DNA from: Shinisaurus crocodilurus
Lineage: Eukaryota; Chordata; Lepidosauria; Squamata; Shinisauridae
DNA length: 64,000 bases
Reading direction: 5' to 3'
NCBI GenBank assembly: GCA_021292165.1
Contig: CM037883.1
Span: 10,245,434 to 10,309,433 of the forward strand
The notes under the pieces are model-generated. The model made no database searches and was not told the DNA's origin. It saw nothing but the letters and a program-made list of their open reading frames with translations. Numbering within the stretch: position 1 is the first letter of the stretch; every line of letters starts with the position of its first letter. Shown here one piece after another: positions 50,350-60,747 of this stretch. A program made the position numbers and the translations under genes.

Positions 50350-51030
50350 TTCCCATTTGAGCCGTGTGTGCTTTTTTCCTGACAAGCATCGATAAACAAA
50401 ATCTGGAACTTCTAATGAAGCCCCGGCCCTGCAAGCACGGAAGCTTCCAATCTGTTGGGCACTTGTTATGCCATGAAAAGGCAATTATCTCCCGACAAGG
50501 AGGAAAGTGTGTGTGTTGTGTGCTTTGTGTGTTTGTGTATTTGGCTGCACTTCGGTCAAAATGTACACTGAAAGGAAAAATAGAAGCACTCCGATGCTTT
50601 ATCCTGGAGAAGTTTTGTTGTTGTTGTTTTGTTTTCTTGACAGAACGGCAGCTGCCCAACGATGCTGTGGAGCGGCAGAGTCCCAGCCGTCCGCTTACGC
50701 TGTACTTTAAAAACTCTCTTCCCCGGACACTAGAAATGATGATATGCAAACAGGGACAATGGCGGATCTTAATTACAAGCAGCAGCAGGTGTCTGCTTGG
50801 GTACTCCAGGTGAGGAAGTGGGGGTCACCGTGGGTGCCTGGCCAGTGGCACTTGTCTGCCCACAAAAGAAGCCCGCTAAGGGTCCAATTAACCACTGCCA
50901 ATTCTGTTGAGATTAGCAGCTCCCTGGCTGCTAACAACACATCAGTCGCCTCGAGTGTGTGGTTAAAAACAGATACAAAGTTCCTGGAGATCACTGGAAG
51001 TGGGGATTTATTTTTATTTCTTTTTTAAAT
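50350..51030. other. Candidate conserved non-coding block
   Basis: Mostly repeat-free. 'CACTTGTTATGCCATGAAAA', 'AGGCAATTATCTCCCGAC', 'GGTCCAATTAACCACTGCC' and 'GAGATTAGCAGC' stand out. The 149-codon frame at 50364-50813 and the 163-codon minus frame over the same bases contradict each other and have no domain. Function inferred only. Confidence 0.33.
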
Positions 51031-51205
51031 CAGAAATTTAGAAAGTGTGTTTGCTTCGATTTACGAAGTAATTTGTTCCTGTATTCCTAAGAACGGAAGA
51101 AGCCGGTACTTACAATCTGAAGGAGAGAGACGAAAGACAAAAGACAACTGGGCAGACAATGGGATGTGTAGTCTTGAGAGTCTCAGTCTCAGACTAGAAC
51201 CCATG

Positions 51206-51462
51206 GAGTTATTTATTTATTTATTTATTTAATTTATTATATTTATACCCCTCCTTTTTTCCTGCAAGGAACCCAAGGTGGCTTACTATAGTCCTCCTCC
51301 TCTCCATTTTATCCTCACAGCAACCCTGTGAGGTAGGTTAGGCTGAGAGTCAGTGACTGGCCCAAAGTCACCCAGTGAGTTTCATGGCTGAGCAGGGACT
51401 AGAACCCGGATCTCCTGAGTCCCAGTCCAACACTCTCACCACTACGCCACACTGGCTCTGGG
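51206..51462 (-). mobile_element. SINE A copy (minus), near complete
   Basis: (TTTA)n tail, 'CCTGCAAGGAACCCAAGGTG', the full core, an inverted B box 'GGGACTAGAACCC' and inverted A box 'CTCACCACTACGCCAC', ending CTGGCTCTGG. Confidence 0.9.
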
Positions 51463-51559
51463 TTCAAATCTCCACTCGGCCAGGATGCTTACTGATCTGT
51501 CAGCCAAAGCTACCTCTGTGGTGACCTGGTGGCACCCGTGGGAACCTGGCTACAGGTGC

Positions 51560-51705
51560 AGGTCTAGGTTCTATTCCTAGGTTGTTCGTGGTTAATAAAC
51601 CATGGGGTGCTGGGTTCAGACAACACAATAACCCATGTTTCAGCAACAACCCACACTTGACCCTTGAGTGTGGGTTATTGTGTTGTCTGAACACATTCAT
51701 AGAGA
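51560..51705. mobile_element. Family P foldback MITE, short copy
   Basis: 'GGGTTCAGACAACACAATAA' mirrors 'TTATTGTGTTGTCTGAAC', with 'CCCACACTTGACCCTTGAGT' between. Confidence 0.8.
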
Positions 51706-52034
51706 TATATGATGCTTTGAGCTCTTTGGAGGAAGGGCAGGATATTCATGCAATGAATAAATAATACATTTAGCTGGATTTTACCTTTGATTTTCAATCA
51801 ATTAAAAAAACAGCATTGAGCCTTCAAGGTGTGACGAGCTATAATTTCCCCCCTTAAAAATAAATCGATACATATTTTATCTAAAGCATTTAAGACTTTC
51901 CAAGCACATTGCATCCCAGAGGCTCAGTAACTTCACTGATGCTCTCTCACTGCTGTGGCCAACAGACTGCTTCTCAGATGCATGTACAACACTCGATTTC
52001 TCTACGCTTGAGCTGTACTTACTTGTTCAATGCA
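51706..52034. other. Unassigned stretch
   Basis: Nothing recognised; moderately AT-rich. Confidence 0.4.
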
Positions 52035-52042
52035 CATTCAGT

Positions 52043-52767
52043 CAGGGATGTTGAAGAGTCTTTGGTCTCGAGTCACGAGTCGAGTCACGAGTCTTGGGAC
52101 CCGAGTCTTGAGTCCGAGTCCAAGTCCTTGGTCCAAAATGGTGACTCACGAGTCCCGAGTCACTCCCAAAGCTGACTCCACGAGTCCCTATTAAAATCAA
52201 TGGGGTTTTTTCCCAACAAAATAAGGCTACTTCAGATGTGTGGTTTAAATAAATTCTAGGCACAAGTGTGCCTTTTTATTTCAAAACTCTGCCACTGATT
52301 TTGACAAGAACAGACCAGGCAGACAAACCCAAAATAACCAGGCAGGCAGAGGAGGCAGGGAACCCCAAAGCAGGCAGGCAGAGGCCTTTGTCTTGGACAA
52401 TCCAAACTGTGGAACTGGTTAAGAAGAGACCAGGCGGGCAGAGGAGGCTGGAAACCCCAAACAGGCAGGCAGAGGCAGCCAAACCCAAAATGTCTGAAAG
52501 GTTGCATTTTAGGAAAATGATCTTAAAAAAATAAACTTGCTGTACTTCCTAAAACCATGTTTCATTTGAGGAACACGATTTTGGAACACGAGTCCTTGGT
52601 CTCGAGTCCCGAGTCGAGTCTCGAGCCCCATTAAAAATATTGGGATGAGTCCCGAGTCGAGTCTCGAGTCCCATTAAAAATATTGGGACTCGAGTCTGAC
52701 TCGAGTCAGAGGGGGGACTCAGTCCGACTCACGAGTCGAGTCCCTGAAGTCCGAGTCCCCATCCCTG
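52043..52767 (-). mobile_element. hAT element Z, copy 2, with perfect 8-bp TSD
   Basis: CAGGGATGTTGAAGAGTC at the left and AGTCCCCATCCCTG at the right. CATTCAGT flanks it exactly (52035-52042 and 52768-52775). Both ends are arrays of GAGTC/GACTC palindromic units. The inner part is the inverse of the 3' half of copy 1, including 'TTCCTCAAATG' codons of the hATC region. The dimerisation block upstream is deleted. An internally deleted, non-autonomous derivative. Confidence 0.93.
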
Positions 52768-52802
52768 CATTCAGTGTGCGTGTGGGGAAGGACGAAACAT
52801 CT

Positions 52803-53129
52803 AGGGTTGCCACTTATGGATCTCCACAGGAGAGGAAATGCGTCACCAGAAAAGAGGACAGCGATTTGCATACCGTTTGCTAATTTATCATGTATAGATG
52901 CACATTTAGAAATACTTATTATAATATAAGTAGCAAGACAGTCCGTCTCACCCTAGTGGGGAAGACGGTGTCCAGGTGACCTGTGTGCCTGCCTGTTCCG
53001 TCTGCTGTCCAGGTGCTCACTGTCGATGGGCAACAATTCTCATGGTTCTTTATCTTTGACCTGGGCTGGAACTGGACCGGACAGACCAAACAGAGGATGG
53101 TCCTGTAAAAGAGGGCACATGGCCACCCC
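52803..53129 (-). mobile_element. Family G MITE
   Basis: TAGGGTTGCCACTTATGG to GGCACATGGCCACCCC, with 'CTGTCCAGGTG' twice and 'CAGAGGATGGTCCTGT' inside. Confidence 0.75.
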
Positions 53130-53199
53130 AGAAGCATCACAGCAGAAGACTTTGCCTGCAAGTTACATGCATTCATTGAACGCCTGCACAAAGCCCCAT

Positions 53200-53400
53200 A
53201 GATCAGGAGTGGGGACCATTTGTTTTCCTGCCAAGGGCCTCATTTCCCTTCAGGGCAATTTGTCAGGGGCTGCATGCATTTGTGGAGTTGCTGGGCAACG
53301 CCGAAGTTCTGTCTATGGAGCGTTCTGTCTATGGAGCGCTGTTCAGTCACACAGGAGAGGCACGACTGGATGCTGCAGTCACCAAGTGATGAAATTGCAA
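53200..53400 (+). mobile_element. Probable hAT-type MITE fragment
   Basis: 'CAGGAGTGGGGACCATTTG' resembles the left end of the H6 MITE, followed by 'CCTGCCAAGGGCC' words. Only the left end is recognisable, and the right limit is a guess. Confidence 0.4.
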
Positions 53401-53411
53401 CTCTGAACCAA

Positions 53412-53600
53412 GCCTTAGAGAGCTGGTGTGGTACGGCAATGGTTGAAAATATGAGCTTGGAGCTAGGAAGTCCATGGGGTCGAAACCCAGCCAGGCAGCT
53501 CACTGGCTTACCTGCAGCAAACTTCTATACTTCAGCTCTCTATCTTTAATATGGGAATAATAATAATACTGTCCTACCTTACAGGGTTGTTGTATTCACA
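53412..53600 (+). mobile_element. MIR-like SINE, older copy
   Basis: Diverged tRNA-like head 'GCTGGTGTGGTACGGCAATGG', then the core motif 'CTATCTTTAATATGGGAATA' and 'CTACCTTACAGGGTTGTTGT'. Confidence 0.7.
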
Positions 53601-53656
53601 CCCCCAAAAATACTAACAATGCGTATTTTGAACACTTATAAAATGTGAAATATAAA

Positions 53657-53910
53657 TACAGTCATGCCTTGGATTGAGAGCATAATTCGTTCTGGAAACG
53701 TGCTTGTAATCCAAAACACTCTTATATCAAAACGAAATCCCCCCAAAAAAAATTTGTACAGAGATTTTTAATTTAAGCCGTACTACAGTACTTGTATTGC
53801 AAGACGTCGCTTGTATATCAAGTGAAAATAAATAAATAAATATTTAAAAATTTGCTTGTCTTGCAAAAGGCTCTCAAACCAAGTTACTTGCAATCCAAGG
53901 TATTACTGTA
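53657..53910. mobile_element. Mariner/Tc1-like MITE with TA ends
   Basis: The sequence TACAGTCATGCCTTGGATTG at the left is mirrored at the right by CAATCCAAGGTATTACTGTA with about three mismatches in 20. TA at both limits fits the TA target of Tc1/mariner elements. The interior holds further inverted words ('GTAATCCAAAACACTC'). About 250 bp, no coding. Confidence 0.85.
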
Positions 53911-54093
53911 CATATTACCCAATAGTAAACATGCAATATAACTACTAATATCCCCCCTCTGTCTGCCCATCCTGGCCTAGTTTGTAACTACCCTCTTCCA
54001 TTTGTATCCAAATCTGATTCCTAGTACTTGTTGGATTGGTGCGAGATCTGTGTTTGTCGAGATTTGTTAGAAAAGTTTTGTTGCCACTTAAAA

Positions 54094-54095
<2 letters not shown>
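53911..54095. other. Unassigned stretch
   Basis: Nothing recognised. Confidence 0.4.

Positions 54096-54147
<52 letters not shown>
54096..54147. repeat. (GAT)n microsatellite
   Basis: About 17 units; the Asp/Ser runs in predicted frames are artefacts. Confidence 0.97.
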
Positions 54148-54149
54148 TG

Positions 54150-54790
54150 CCTGCCGGTTGCCTCAGGAAAGCCATGAACAGAAAATATTTCTTCCTAACA
54201 CACAAGTGCCTAAAATATCACGCAAAGATTGTCCCTGGTTCCAACCACCCAGTTGTTTGGGGGCGCTCATCCTGGACTCAAATGCACTGAAGCGAATGGA
54301 CAGGCTGGGGCAGGATCAGCTGTTTGGATGCTTCCATTGTCTCCCCGTTTCCCACAGAAATCTATTCCATGTTTAAAATGTCTAAAGCTGGATGGCTTCT
54401 TCTCACGCTGTTCCCCGTAAAATATTGCTCGCCGCCATCTCTCGAGGGCCTGCGACCAACAACGAGGCCTTGTTGCCGAACTTTCTCCAGGCCGTGGTTA
54501 ATGATTAAGTGGTTCAGAAGGTTAATTCTGGGCGATCGTGTCGTCTTTGGCCTGAACAGATGTTGGGAGTGCTTTAATGCGGTTATCAAACTTGGTTGCC
54601 TTTCATTCTTTCCTCTTTCCAGGCCCTCGGTATTGTTCCACAATGCATTCCAAACCCCCCTCTATGGAGATCCAGCAGAGCCCAAATACCACAGCATTAA
54701 CACCAGAAAGAAAGGGGGGGATGTCCCTCAGGTCACCGCATATATTGACAATATACTGCATGTAAGCCGATCGGGACAGAACTGATCTTT
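54150..54790. other. Candidate conserved non-coding block
   Basis: Repeat-free, with 'TGGTTAATGATTAAGTGG', 'GAAGGTTAATTCTGGGCG', 'CTTTAATGCGGTTATC' and CG dinucleotides at 54428-54545. The 153-codon frame at 54324-54785 is open through it but has overlapping frames on both strands and no domain, so I do not call it a gene. Confidence 0.35.
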
Positions 54791-55045
54791 TTATAAAAAG
54801 GGAGGGGGCAGAGAGATAGGTAAATATTTGTACTGCATCCATGCAGATATGGGAAGCCCTGGCGAAGCTCTGATTACGTAATCTGTACTACTCAACTGAG
54901 ATGGAAAATCTTTACTAGTGGAATTTTATATTCAAAGGTTACTACTAGAATATTTACCACTCAGTGTTCACTATCAATCAACAGATGGGGACATTTTAAA
55001 ATGCCCAACTAATCGTGTCACATCTCACAATCTTAACACTTGGGA
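54791..55045. other. Unique AT-rich stretch
   Basis: No recognised repeat or gene. Confidence 0.4.
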
Positions 55046-55046
55046 T

Positions 55047-55047
55047 A

Positions 55048-55098
<51 letters not shown>

Positions 55099-55099
55099 T
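55047..55099. repeat. (AAT)n microsatellite
   Basis: About 17 units, abutting the 3' end of the minus-strand L2. Confidence 0.96.
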
Positions 55100-55475
55100 T
55101 GAATTTATTAGATGCCTTTCCCTAAAAATAACACTTAGAGCATCTTACAGCAAGGGTGAAAACATACCACCACCACCCGCATTTTAAAACAGCTAAAAAC
55201 TGTTAAAAATGCCAAGACTCAATAAAACAACTAAATTAAGAAGCCTAATCATATGCAGTCAAATGCCTTGGAGTAGAGGAAATCTTAACCTGGTGCTGAA
55301 AACATGACAATGGACCTCACTCGGGAGAGCATTCCACAATTTTTGGGGCCACCACCACGGAGCAAACCCTCTTCCTTGTTCCCATGCTCCAAACCTCGCT
55401 CTCGGAGGAGGTGCTTGCAGGAGGGCCTCAGATGCTGATCATAGTGTAGGTTCACACCTATCGGTAGATTCATAA
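55100..55475 (-). mobile_element. L2-clade LINE 3' fragment
   Basis: 'GAATTTATTAGATGCCTTTC', 'TCAAATGCCTTGGAGTAGAG', 'GAGAGCATTCCACAATTTT' and 'GGAGGAGGTGCTTGCAGG' fit the L2 C-terminal and 3' UTR in reverse. Confidence 0.75.
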
Positions 55476-55570
55476 AATAATTAATCCATTTTGTTATTTA
55501 TGTATTCAAAACACTTGTACCCTGGCATTCCATAAAATATCCAAGGCTGACATTCTATTTTTGGAGAATA

Positions 55571-55636
55571 AGGGCACAATCCTAAGCATGTTTAGACAGA
55601 AAAGACTTTTTAAACATGTTATAGGGTTGTGCCCTA
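55571..55636. mobile_element. Small foldback MITE
   Basis: AGGGCACAATCCTAAGCATG pairs with the inverse 'AACATGTTATAGGGTTGTGC'. 'TTTAGACAGAAAAG' links it to the MITEs at 31563 and 35861. Confidence 0.7.
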
Positions 55637-55980
55637 AGATGCTTTTGGAACCAGCAGAGACACCAGCTTAGGAATTGGGAATTGAGGAGTGTGTGTGTGA
55701 TATCCTGAAATCTGCAAGGGCTTCTTTCTTATTCTGAGGGAGAGGCAAGTGACATTCTGACTGTGGTATTATTATTAAGGTGCCCATTATTGCATTAGGT
55801 ACAAATTAAAATTACAAACAGTTCTATCCAGGGGCTTACAAGTTAGCAAAACAACACACAATGGAAGAGGGAAAAAGGAATGCTATTTTTTAATGGCACC
55901 TGGAAGTAAGTGTGTGTGTGTGGGTACTTCTCAGCAGACAGTCATTGCATTGCACTGCACAACATCCATTTGCTCAGAGG
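55637..55980. other. Unassigned stretch
   Basis: Nothing recognised apart from short GT runs. Confidence 0.4.
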
Positions 55981-55984
55981 CAGG

Positions 55985-56223
55985 TTAACTTTATTTCTTT
56001 ATTATATTTATACCCCACCTTTCTTCCTGCAAGGAGCCCAAGGCGACTTACATAATCCCCCTCCTCCTCTCCATTTTATCCTCACAACAACCCTGTGAGG
56101 TAGGTTAGGCTGAGAGTCAGTGACTGGCCCAAAGTCACCCAGTGAGCTTCATGGCAGAGTGGGGACTCAAACCTGGATCTCCCGAGTCCCAGCTCAACAC
56201 TCTCACCACTACGTCACACTTTG
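55985..56223 (-). mobile_element. SINE A copy (minus), near complete
   Basis: 'TTATACCCCACCTTTCTTCC', the full core, inverted B box 'GGGACTCAAACCTGG' and inverted A box 'CTCACCACTACGTCAC'. Confidence 0.9.
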
Positions 56224-56224
56224 C

Positions 56225-56345
56225 ATAGGACTGGCTAAATATTGCTGGGAGGCAATAAGAGCAGCAGGCTGATGTCCACATTTACCACTCGTGGGCTTCC
56301 TGAGGTCATCTGGTTTGACACTGTGGGAAAGAGGATGCCGGGATA
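56225..56345 (+). mobile_element. CR1-clade LINE 3' UTR fragment
   Basis: 'CCACTCGTGGGCTTCCTGAGG' and 'GACACTGTGGGAAAGAGG' match the LINE 3' UTR. Confidence 0.55.
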
Positions 56346-56374
56346 TAGTGCCAGCACCAGGTTTTTGAGAGCAA

Positions 56375-56518
56375 TTGGCCAAAGCATCCTCAACGGGCCA
56401 CCTCTCTCCATGAGTCTACCTTCTCACCACCATTGTCACCAATGGTCTGCTATTGCTCCTCGTCCTCTTTCTTATCATTGATATGACTCACTTGCTTGAT
56501 AGGCAGAAAGCCACTGAG
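56375..56518 (-). mobile_element. Family Q fragment
   Basis: 'CATTGTCACCAATGGTCTGC', 'GTCTACCTTCTCACCACC' and 'CTTGCTTGATAGGCAG' are the inverse of family Q words near 13550-13630. Confidence 0.6.
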
Positions 56519-56521
56519 CGA

Positions 56522-57103
56522 GTAAGAAGAGCCACAGTGGATCACACCAAGGGTCCATCTAGACCAGCATTCTGTTCACACAGTGGCCAACCAGCTGCCC
56601 ACAGGAAACCTACATGCAAGATGTGAATGCAACAGCACCCTCCCACCCATGTTCCCCAGCAACTGGTGTACATAGGCAGACTGCCCCTGATACTGGAGGT
56701 AGTATAGAGCCAATCAGAACTAGCAGCCCTTGATATCCTTCTCCTCCATGAATTTGTCCAATCCCCCTTTAAAACCCTCTAAATTGGTGGCCATCACTAC
56801 ATCTTGTAGAAGAGAATTCCATAGTTTATGTGCTGTGTGAAGAAGTACTTCATTTTTATCTTTCCTGAATCTCCCACCCATCAGCTTCATGGGATGACTC
56901 CATGGAGTTCTAGTATTATGAGAGAGAGAGAAAAATGTCTTCCTCTCCACTTTCTTGACACCACACATAACTCTGTACACCTCTATCATGTCTCTCCTTA
57001 CTTGCCTTTTCTCGAAGTTAATGCTACCAGCCTCAGGTTTGTTGTGTGTGAAGGGCGGGGGGGAGCATTGAGTGTTTGCTCCCTTATGAAATAAATTCCC
57101 CAC
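56522..57103 (-). mobile_element. CR1-clade LINE, C-terminus and 3' UTR
   Basis: A 127-codon minus frame (57103 to 56720) carries RRDMIEVYRVMCG, FFSLSHNTRTPW, HPMKLMGGRFRKDK, KLWNSLLQDVVMATNL and GFKGGLDKFMEEKDIKG. This RTRG..F..RF..K..F....WN.LP..V....F...LD block ends CR1/jockey-type ORF2 proteins. The 3' UTR (56719-56522) ends in the SINE B-like tail. It is the longest open CR1 fragment here, yet 5'-truncated. Confidence 0.88.
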
Positions 57104-57313
57104 ACATAGAAAAATAGAACGATAGCCTGAATGCTTCTTCCTGACATGATAGATTTCAAGATGCAGGGAGGCCTTTTCCCCCCTTTTCTTTTTTCATAAG
57201 AGAGGGTTGGAACAAGCAACCCAACCACCACAACCCTTCCCTTTCAGCTTGAAATGGCACACTGTGGGATAAAGTTTATACCTCTTGATTCTTTTGAATG
57301 TATACATGGGAAC
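57104..57313. other. Unassigned stretch
   Basis: Nothing recognised. Confidence 0.4.
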
Positions 57314-57486
57314 ATGCCTGTGGCTCATGCTGGCTCAGCTTGTCTGAGCATGGAAAGCTAAGCAGGGTCAGGCCTGGTTATTACTTGGATGGGAGACCCC
57401 TCCTCTAGTTTCCTGCATTGAGCAGGGGGTTGGACTCGATGGCCTTAGAGGCCCTCTTCCAACTCTATGATCTATGAATCTATGAC
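57314..57486 (+). mobile_element. 5S rRNA-derived SINE, copy 4
   Basis: 'GGAAAGCTAAGCAGGGTCAG', 'TTACTTGGATGGGAGACC', 'GGTTGGACTCGATGGCC' and a tail ATGATCTATGAATCTATGA. Confidence 0.9.
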
Positions 57487-57489
57487 CTT

Positions 57490-57960
57490 AGTGATAGTCC
57501 CTTCTCTTTGAAGTTCTGGGCCGCTTCTGGTGTTAGGGGTTGCTTCTTCTGATGTCTTCCACTTTGCCCGTGAGTGTGGCCGTTTGGGTTCTGAATTTTC
57601 AGACATTTCAGAGATCACAATAGCTATGCTCAATTAACTGTTAAACACTCGCATCAATTAAAAGATCATTTCCACATCTGATGGATGAGCCCCAAATCTC
57701 CAATTCATTTTAACCATCAGGCGGAAGAACAGTCCAACTTCCCCGACAAGAAAAAGAAGGGGAGGGGGAGAGAAGCAGATGAATATTTCAAATGAGTTGT
57801 GCCTGTGACTTTGGAGTTACCGAACTGCAAACTTTCTAGGTGCACACGGTATAATGAATGCTCGTGCAGAATTAAGGGTAGAACAAAATGTAGCATAGAT
57901 CTGTTGCTGCTGTTTAATTATTAATCACAGTAATGGGGGGGGCTGAATCGGATCAGGATC
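57490..57960. other. Candidate conserved non-coding block
   Basis: Repeat-free. 'GCTCAATTAACTGTTAAACA', 'CGCATCAATTAAAAGATC', 'CCAATTCATTTTAACC', 'GTTTAATTATTAATCACAG' and 'GAATATTTCAAATGAG' are dense AT-core words in otherwise mixed DNA. Enhancer-like texture; inference only. Confidence 0.38.
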
Positions 57961-58079
57961 GTGATACTGGGGGAAGGGGAGTTAAAACTTCCTCCCACAC
58001 TGTTTTCCCAATTAATATCCCACCCCCAGCTGCCATTTGACCTCCCTCGAGGGGAGACTTTCAGGAATCATATGGGTCG

Positions 58080-58139
58080 GGCTGGCCCTACCATTAAGCA
58101 GAGCGAGGCAACTGACTCAGGTGGCAGATGCTGGAGGAG
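58080..58139 (+). mobile_element. hAT-type MITE left end, related to 37241-37372
   Basis: 'GGGCTGGCCCTACCATTAAGC' followed by 'GCAACTGACTCAGGTGGC' resembles the inverse of the 37.24-kb element's right end. Abuts a family G copy. Confidence 0.45.
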
Positions 58140-58320
58140 GCAGGCCACGTGTCCTCTTCCACAGAGCACAGTCCTCGGTTTGAGGGGCTGTCCTGTCCAA
58201 TTCTAATTTAAAGATACAGAACCCAAAGAACTGTTGACCATCACCAGTTAGCACCTGGGAGGGCAGGCAGACACACAGGTCACCTGGTCTTCCACACTAT
58301 GATGAGCTGTATTGTAGTTC

Positions 58321-58364
<44 letters not shown>

Positions 58365-58509
58365 CAACAACAACAACAACAATAATTTCTAAATTTGCTT
58401 CCATATATATAAATCAGCACATGCAAATTTTATGCAAATTGGTGCCCTCTTTTGTCCTCTTTTTGGGTGATGCATGTCCTCTTTTTGGCGATTCACAAGT
58501 GACCACCCA
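58140..58509 (+). mobile_element. Family G MITE with (AAT)n(AAC)n inside
   Basis: 'GGCCACGTGTCCTC', 'GGCTGTCCTGTCCAA', 'CACACAGGTCACCTGG', then a triplet run at 58320-58384, then 'GCATGTCCTCTTTTTGGCG' and the end 'CAAGTGACCACCC'. Confidence 0.75.
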
Positions 58510-58643
58510 ACTGTTCTCCCCAAGCCCCTCTATTGGAGGACATAGTTGTGGGCACCACACAGCTTGTTGTGATCCCCTACATTGGCTGTGCTGATGGATG
58601 CTGTTCCTTCCCCAGTTGAAGTAAGATTCAGCTGGCTGTCTCA

Positions 58644-58860
58644 TAGGGATGTGCAAATCAGCAAAGTTCGAGCTTACCGAGATTCTCTGAATTCCATCTC
58701 GAAACTCATTCTGACTCAAGTCCGTACTAGATTGTGAGCTTAGTTTTTTCCTTTTGCATGAAAATCTGTGCCTATTTTTGTGCGTATTTTTCCCAAATGT
58801 ACACATCAATTGTGTACATCTTTGAAATGTACATGTTCTTCTCCCATTGATTAAAGCGTA
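58644..58860 (+). mobile_element. hAT-type left end (TAGGGATGTGC)
   Basis: TAGGGATGTGCAAATCAGC matches the termini at 60387 and, inverted, 60747. The right end is not seen. Confidence 0.5.
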
Positions 58861-60048
58861 TTTGTTGCTCGGCTGTTCCTCCTCAGGTGGTAAACTGTCT
58901 TGGGCCAGCCCTGCAGGATTGGCGCACTGGTTAGGCAGAGGTCACGTCTTCACTCCCCCACGCCCCATTCCACACAACAGACCAGATCAGTCCAAAGATA
59001 TTGCCCAAACCAGAATCTTGTCATCACACTACATGGGTATTATAGCCACCAATGGGATCTAGTACATTACAACACTATGCTTGTCTTTCCCTTTTTGATA
59101 TTTATTGAGGCACCCTGACTGATATCCTTTTTATTTTTTTATCTTTTTTCTGCCTTTTGGGAAGAGTAACATTGCAGAATGCCTGCAAAAAAGGCAGAAC
59201 ACCACTCTCCATTCATCCTTGCTACTTCCTGAGGACAATGACTCTGTTTTTGTTTTCTGTGTCCCCCCAGCCCCCAAATTTCCCCTTATTTACTAGGATG
59301 CAGCCACTCCAAGGGATAATTCCCTTTTGTGGCAGAGAATGCCACTAACCCCCCCCCCCATTTGCATTCCCTGTAATTTGCAAATCAACTCAATAACTTC
59401 GCATCACCCAATAGAATCAACAGGTTGCTGGGTCATTCCAAACTCAGAGGGCTTGCATTTTCAACAGAAGAGACACCGGACTTTGCACAGTTTTTCTCGG
59501 CTCAGTGTTTTATCGTGACGATTCTGATTTTGGACACAGGGCAGCACGGCAGAGGAGAATGCATAGTCCAGGAGGAGGGGGGTTGGGGAGAGAACCGCGC
59601 AAAGCAATAGGAGACAGTTAATTGAGGAAGACAAATCTTGGCCTAACCACTTGCATAGTACAATAATGTAAAAACAAACAGAGCAGTCCTCTTTTAAAAC
59701 CCGCTTAATGCTATTCAGTGTCTAATAAGTGTGTGTTTGGAGCAGAAGCCCCTTTGAGACAATGCAAGAAACAGGGATGGTGGAGAAGACATTTCTGGCT
59801 ATGCTAACTTTTGAGAAAGGGGGGTTTAATTTAAGGCAGTAGAAATGCAGAACTAGAAGACTGTCTAATATATGCAATGAAGACAAACACTTCTAGTGAA
59901 GATGCCCACTAGACTGCTCTGCCTGACTGCCTGCCTATCTATCTATCTATCTATCTATCTATGTGTGATTCCAGAAAAGGATTTTATCTTGCCTCATTCA
60001 CGGAATTTTACAGTAGGGGGTTGGGAGAGCTGAAGATGACACAGATTT
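58861..60048. other. Mostly unique non-coding stretch
   Basis: A C-run at about 59350-59360 and (TCTA)n at about 59935-59961. 59500-59880 looks repeat-free. No gene. Confidence 0.45.
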
Positions 60049-60386
60049 GGTTCTCACAACCTGACAAGCAAGAGTATGTGTTGAGTATGGGTTGTCACTG
60101 AAGCGTGTGTTGTTGCTGAATCATGGGTTGTTGTGTTGTGTGAACCCACCTATGCCAACAAAAGTTGAAATATTTTTATATGCTCATTTATTATATTGAA
60201 AACATGTGACTTAAAACGCAATAAAAATAATATTTAAAAAAGAAACAAAAACAAACCACAGTTCACAACCCAACAGCAAACCATGGGTTCTCTTTGTGGG
60301 TTGTTCGTGGTTAACAAACCATGGTTTGTTAGCATGACTGGGTTCACACAACACAACAACCTACGATTCAACAACGCACACTCAAC

Positions 60387-60747
60387 TAGGGGTGGGCGAT
60401 CCTCCACAACCTGACTTGCCCCTGGCTGGGCGGACACTACTGCTGCACCACTTGTCGGGCTTCCGGGTTCCCAGCAGGCTGCTGTTTACATAGAAAATGC
60501 CATAAGATACGTCAAAAGCAGCCACAATTTGCGCAAGTTACGCAAATTGCGGCTGATTTTGGGATATCTTATGGCATTTTCTATGTAAACAGCAGCCCGC
60601 CGGGAACCCAGAAGTCACTTCCCCAGCTCGACTCAGGAGAACACAAGTCGAGCCGGGGAAGAAGGTAAATGGGATGGAGTTCAGGGGGTCAAGCCCAGCC
60701 AGTTCACCGGATTTTCACCCCCCTAACGAAATCCTCGCACATCCCTA
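60387..60747. mobile_element. hAT MITE with long central palindrome
   Basis: TAGGGGTGGGCGA at the left and TCGCACATCCCTA at the right are inverted ends. The flanks CACTCAAC (60379-60386) and CACTGAGC (60748-60755) match at 6 of 8 bases. The centre (60461-60613) folds on itself with arms of about 70 bp. Confidence 0.85.
60461..60613. repeat. Near-perfect palindrome, arms about 70 bp
   Basis: 'GCTGCTGTTTACATAGAAAA' and 'TGCCATAAGATA' on the left are exactly mirrored, then 'CAATTTGCGC' against 'GCGCAAATTG'-like inner arms around a loop of about 7 bases (CAAGTTA). A transcript would form a very long hairpin. Confidence 0.92.

Noticed and set aside
50258..50813. Opposed 163-codon minus and 149-codon plus frames
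   Set aside because: They overlap on both strands, lack domains and cannot both be real. No splice or start evidence favours either.
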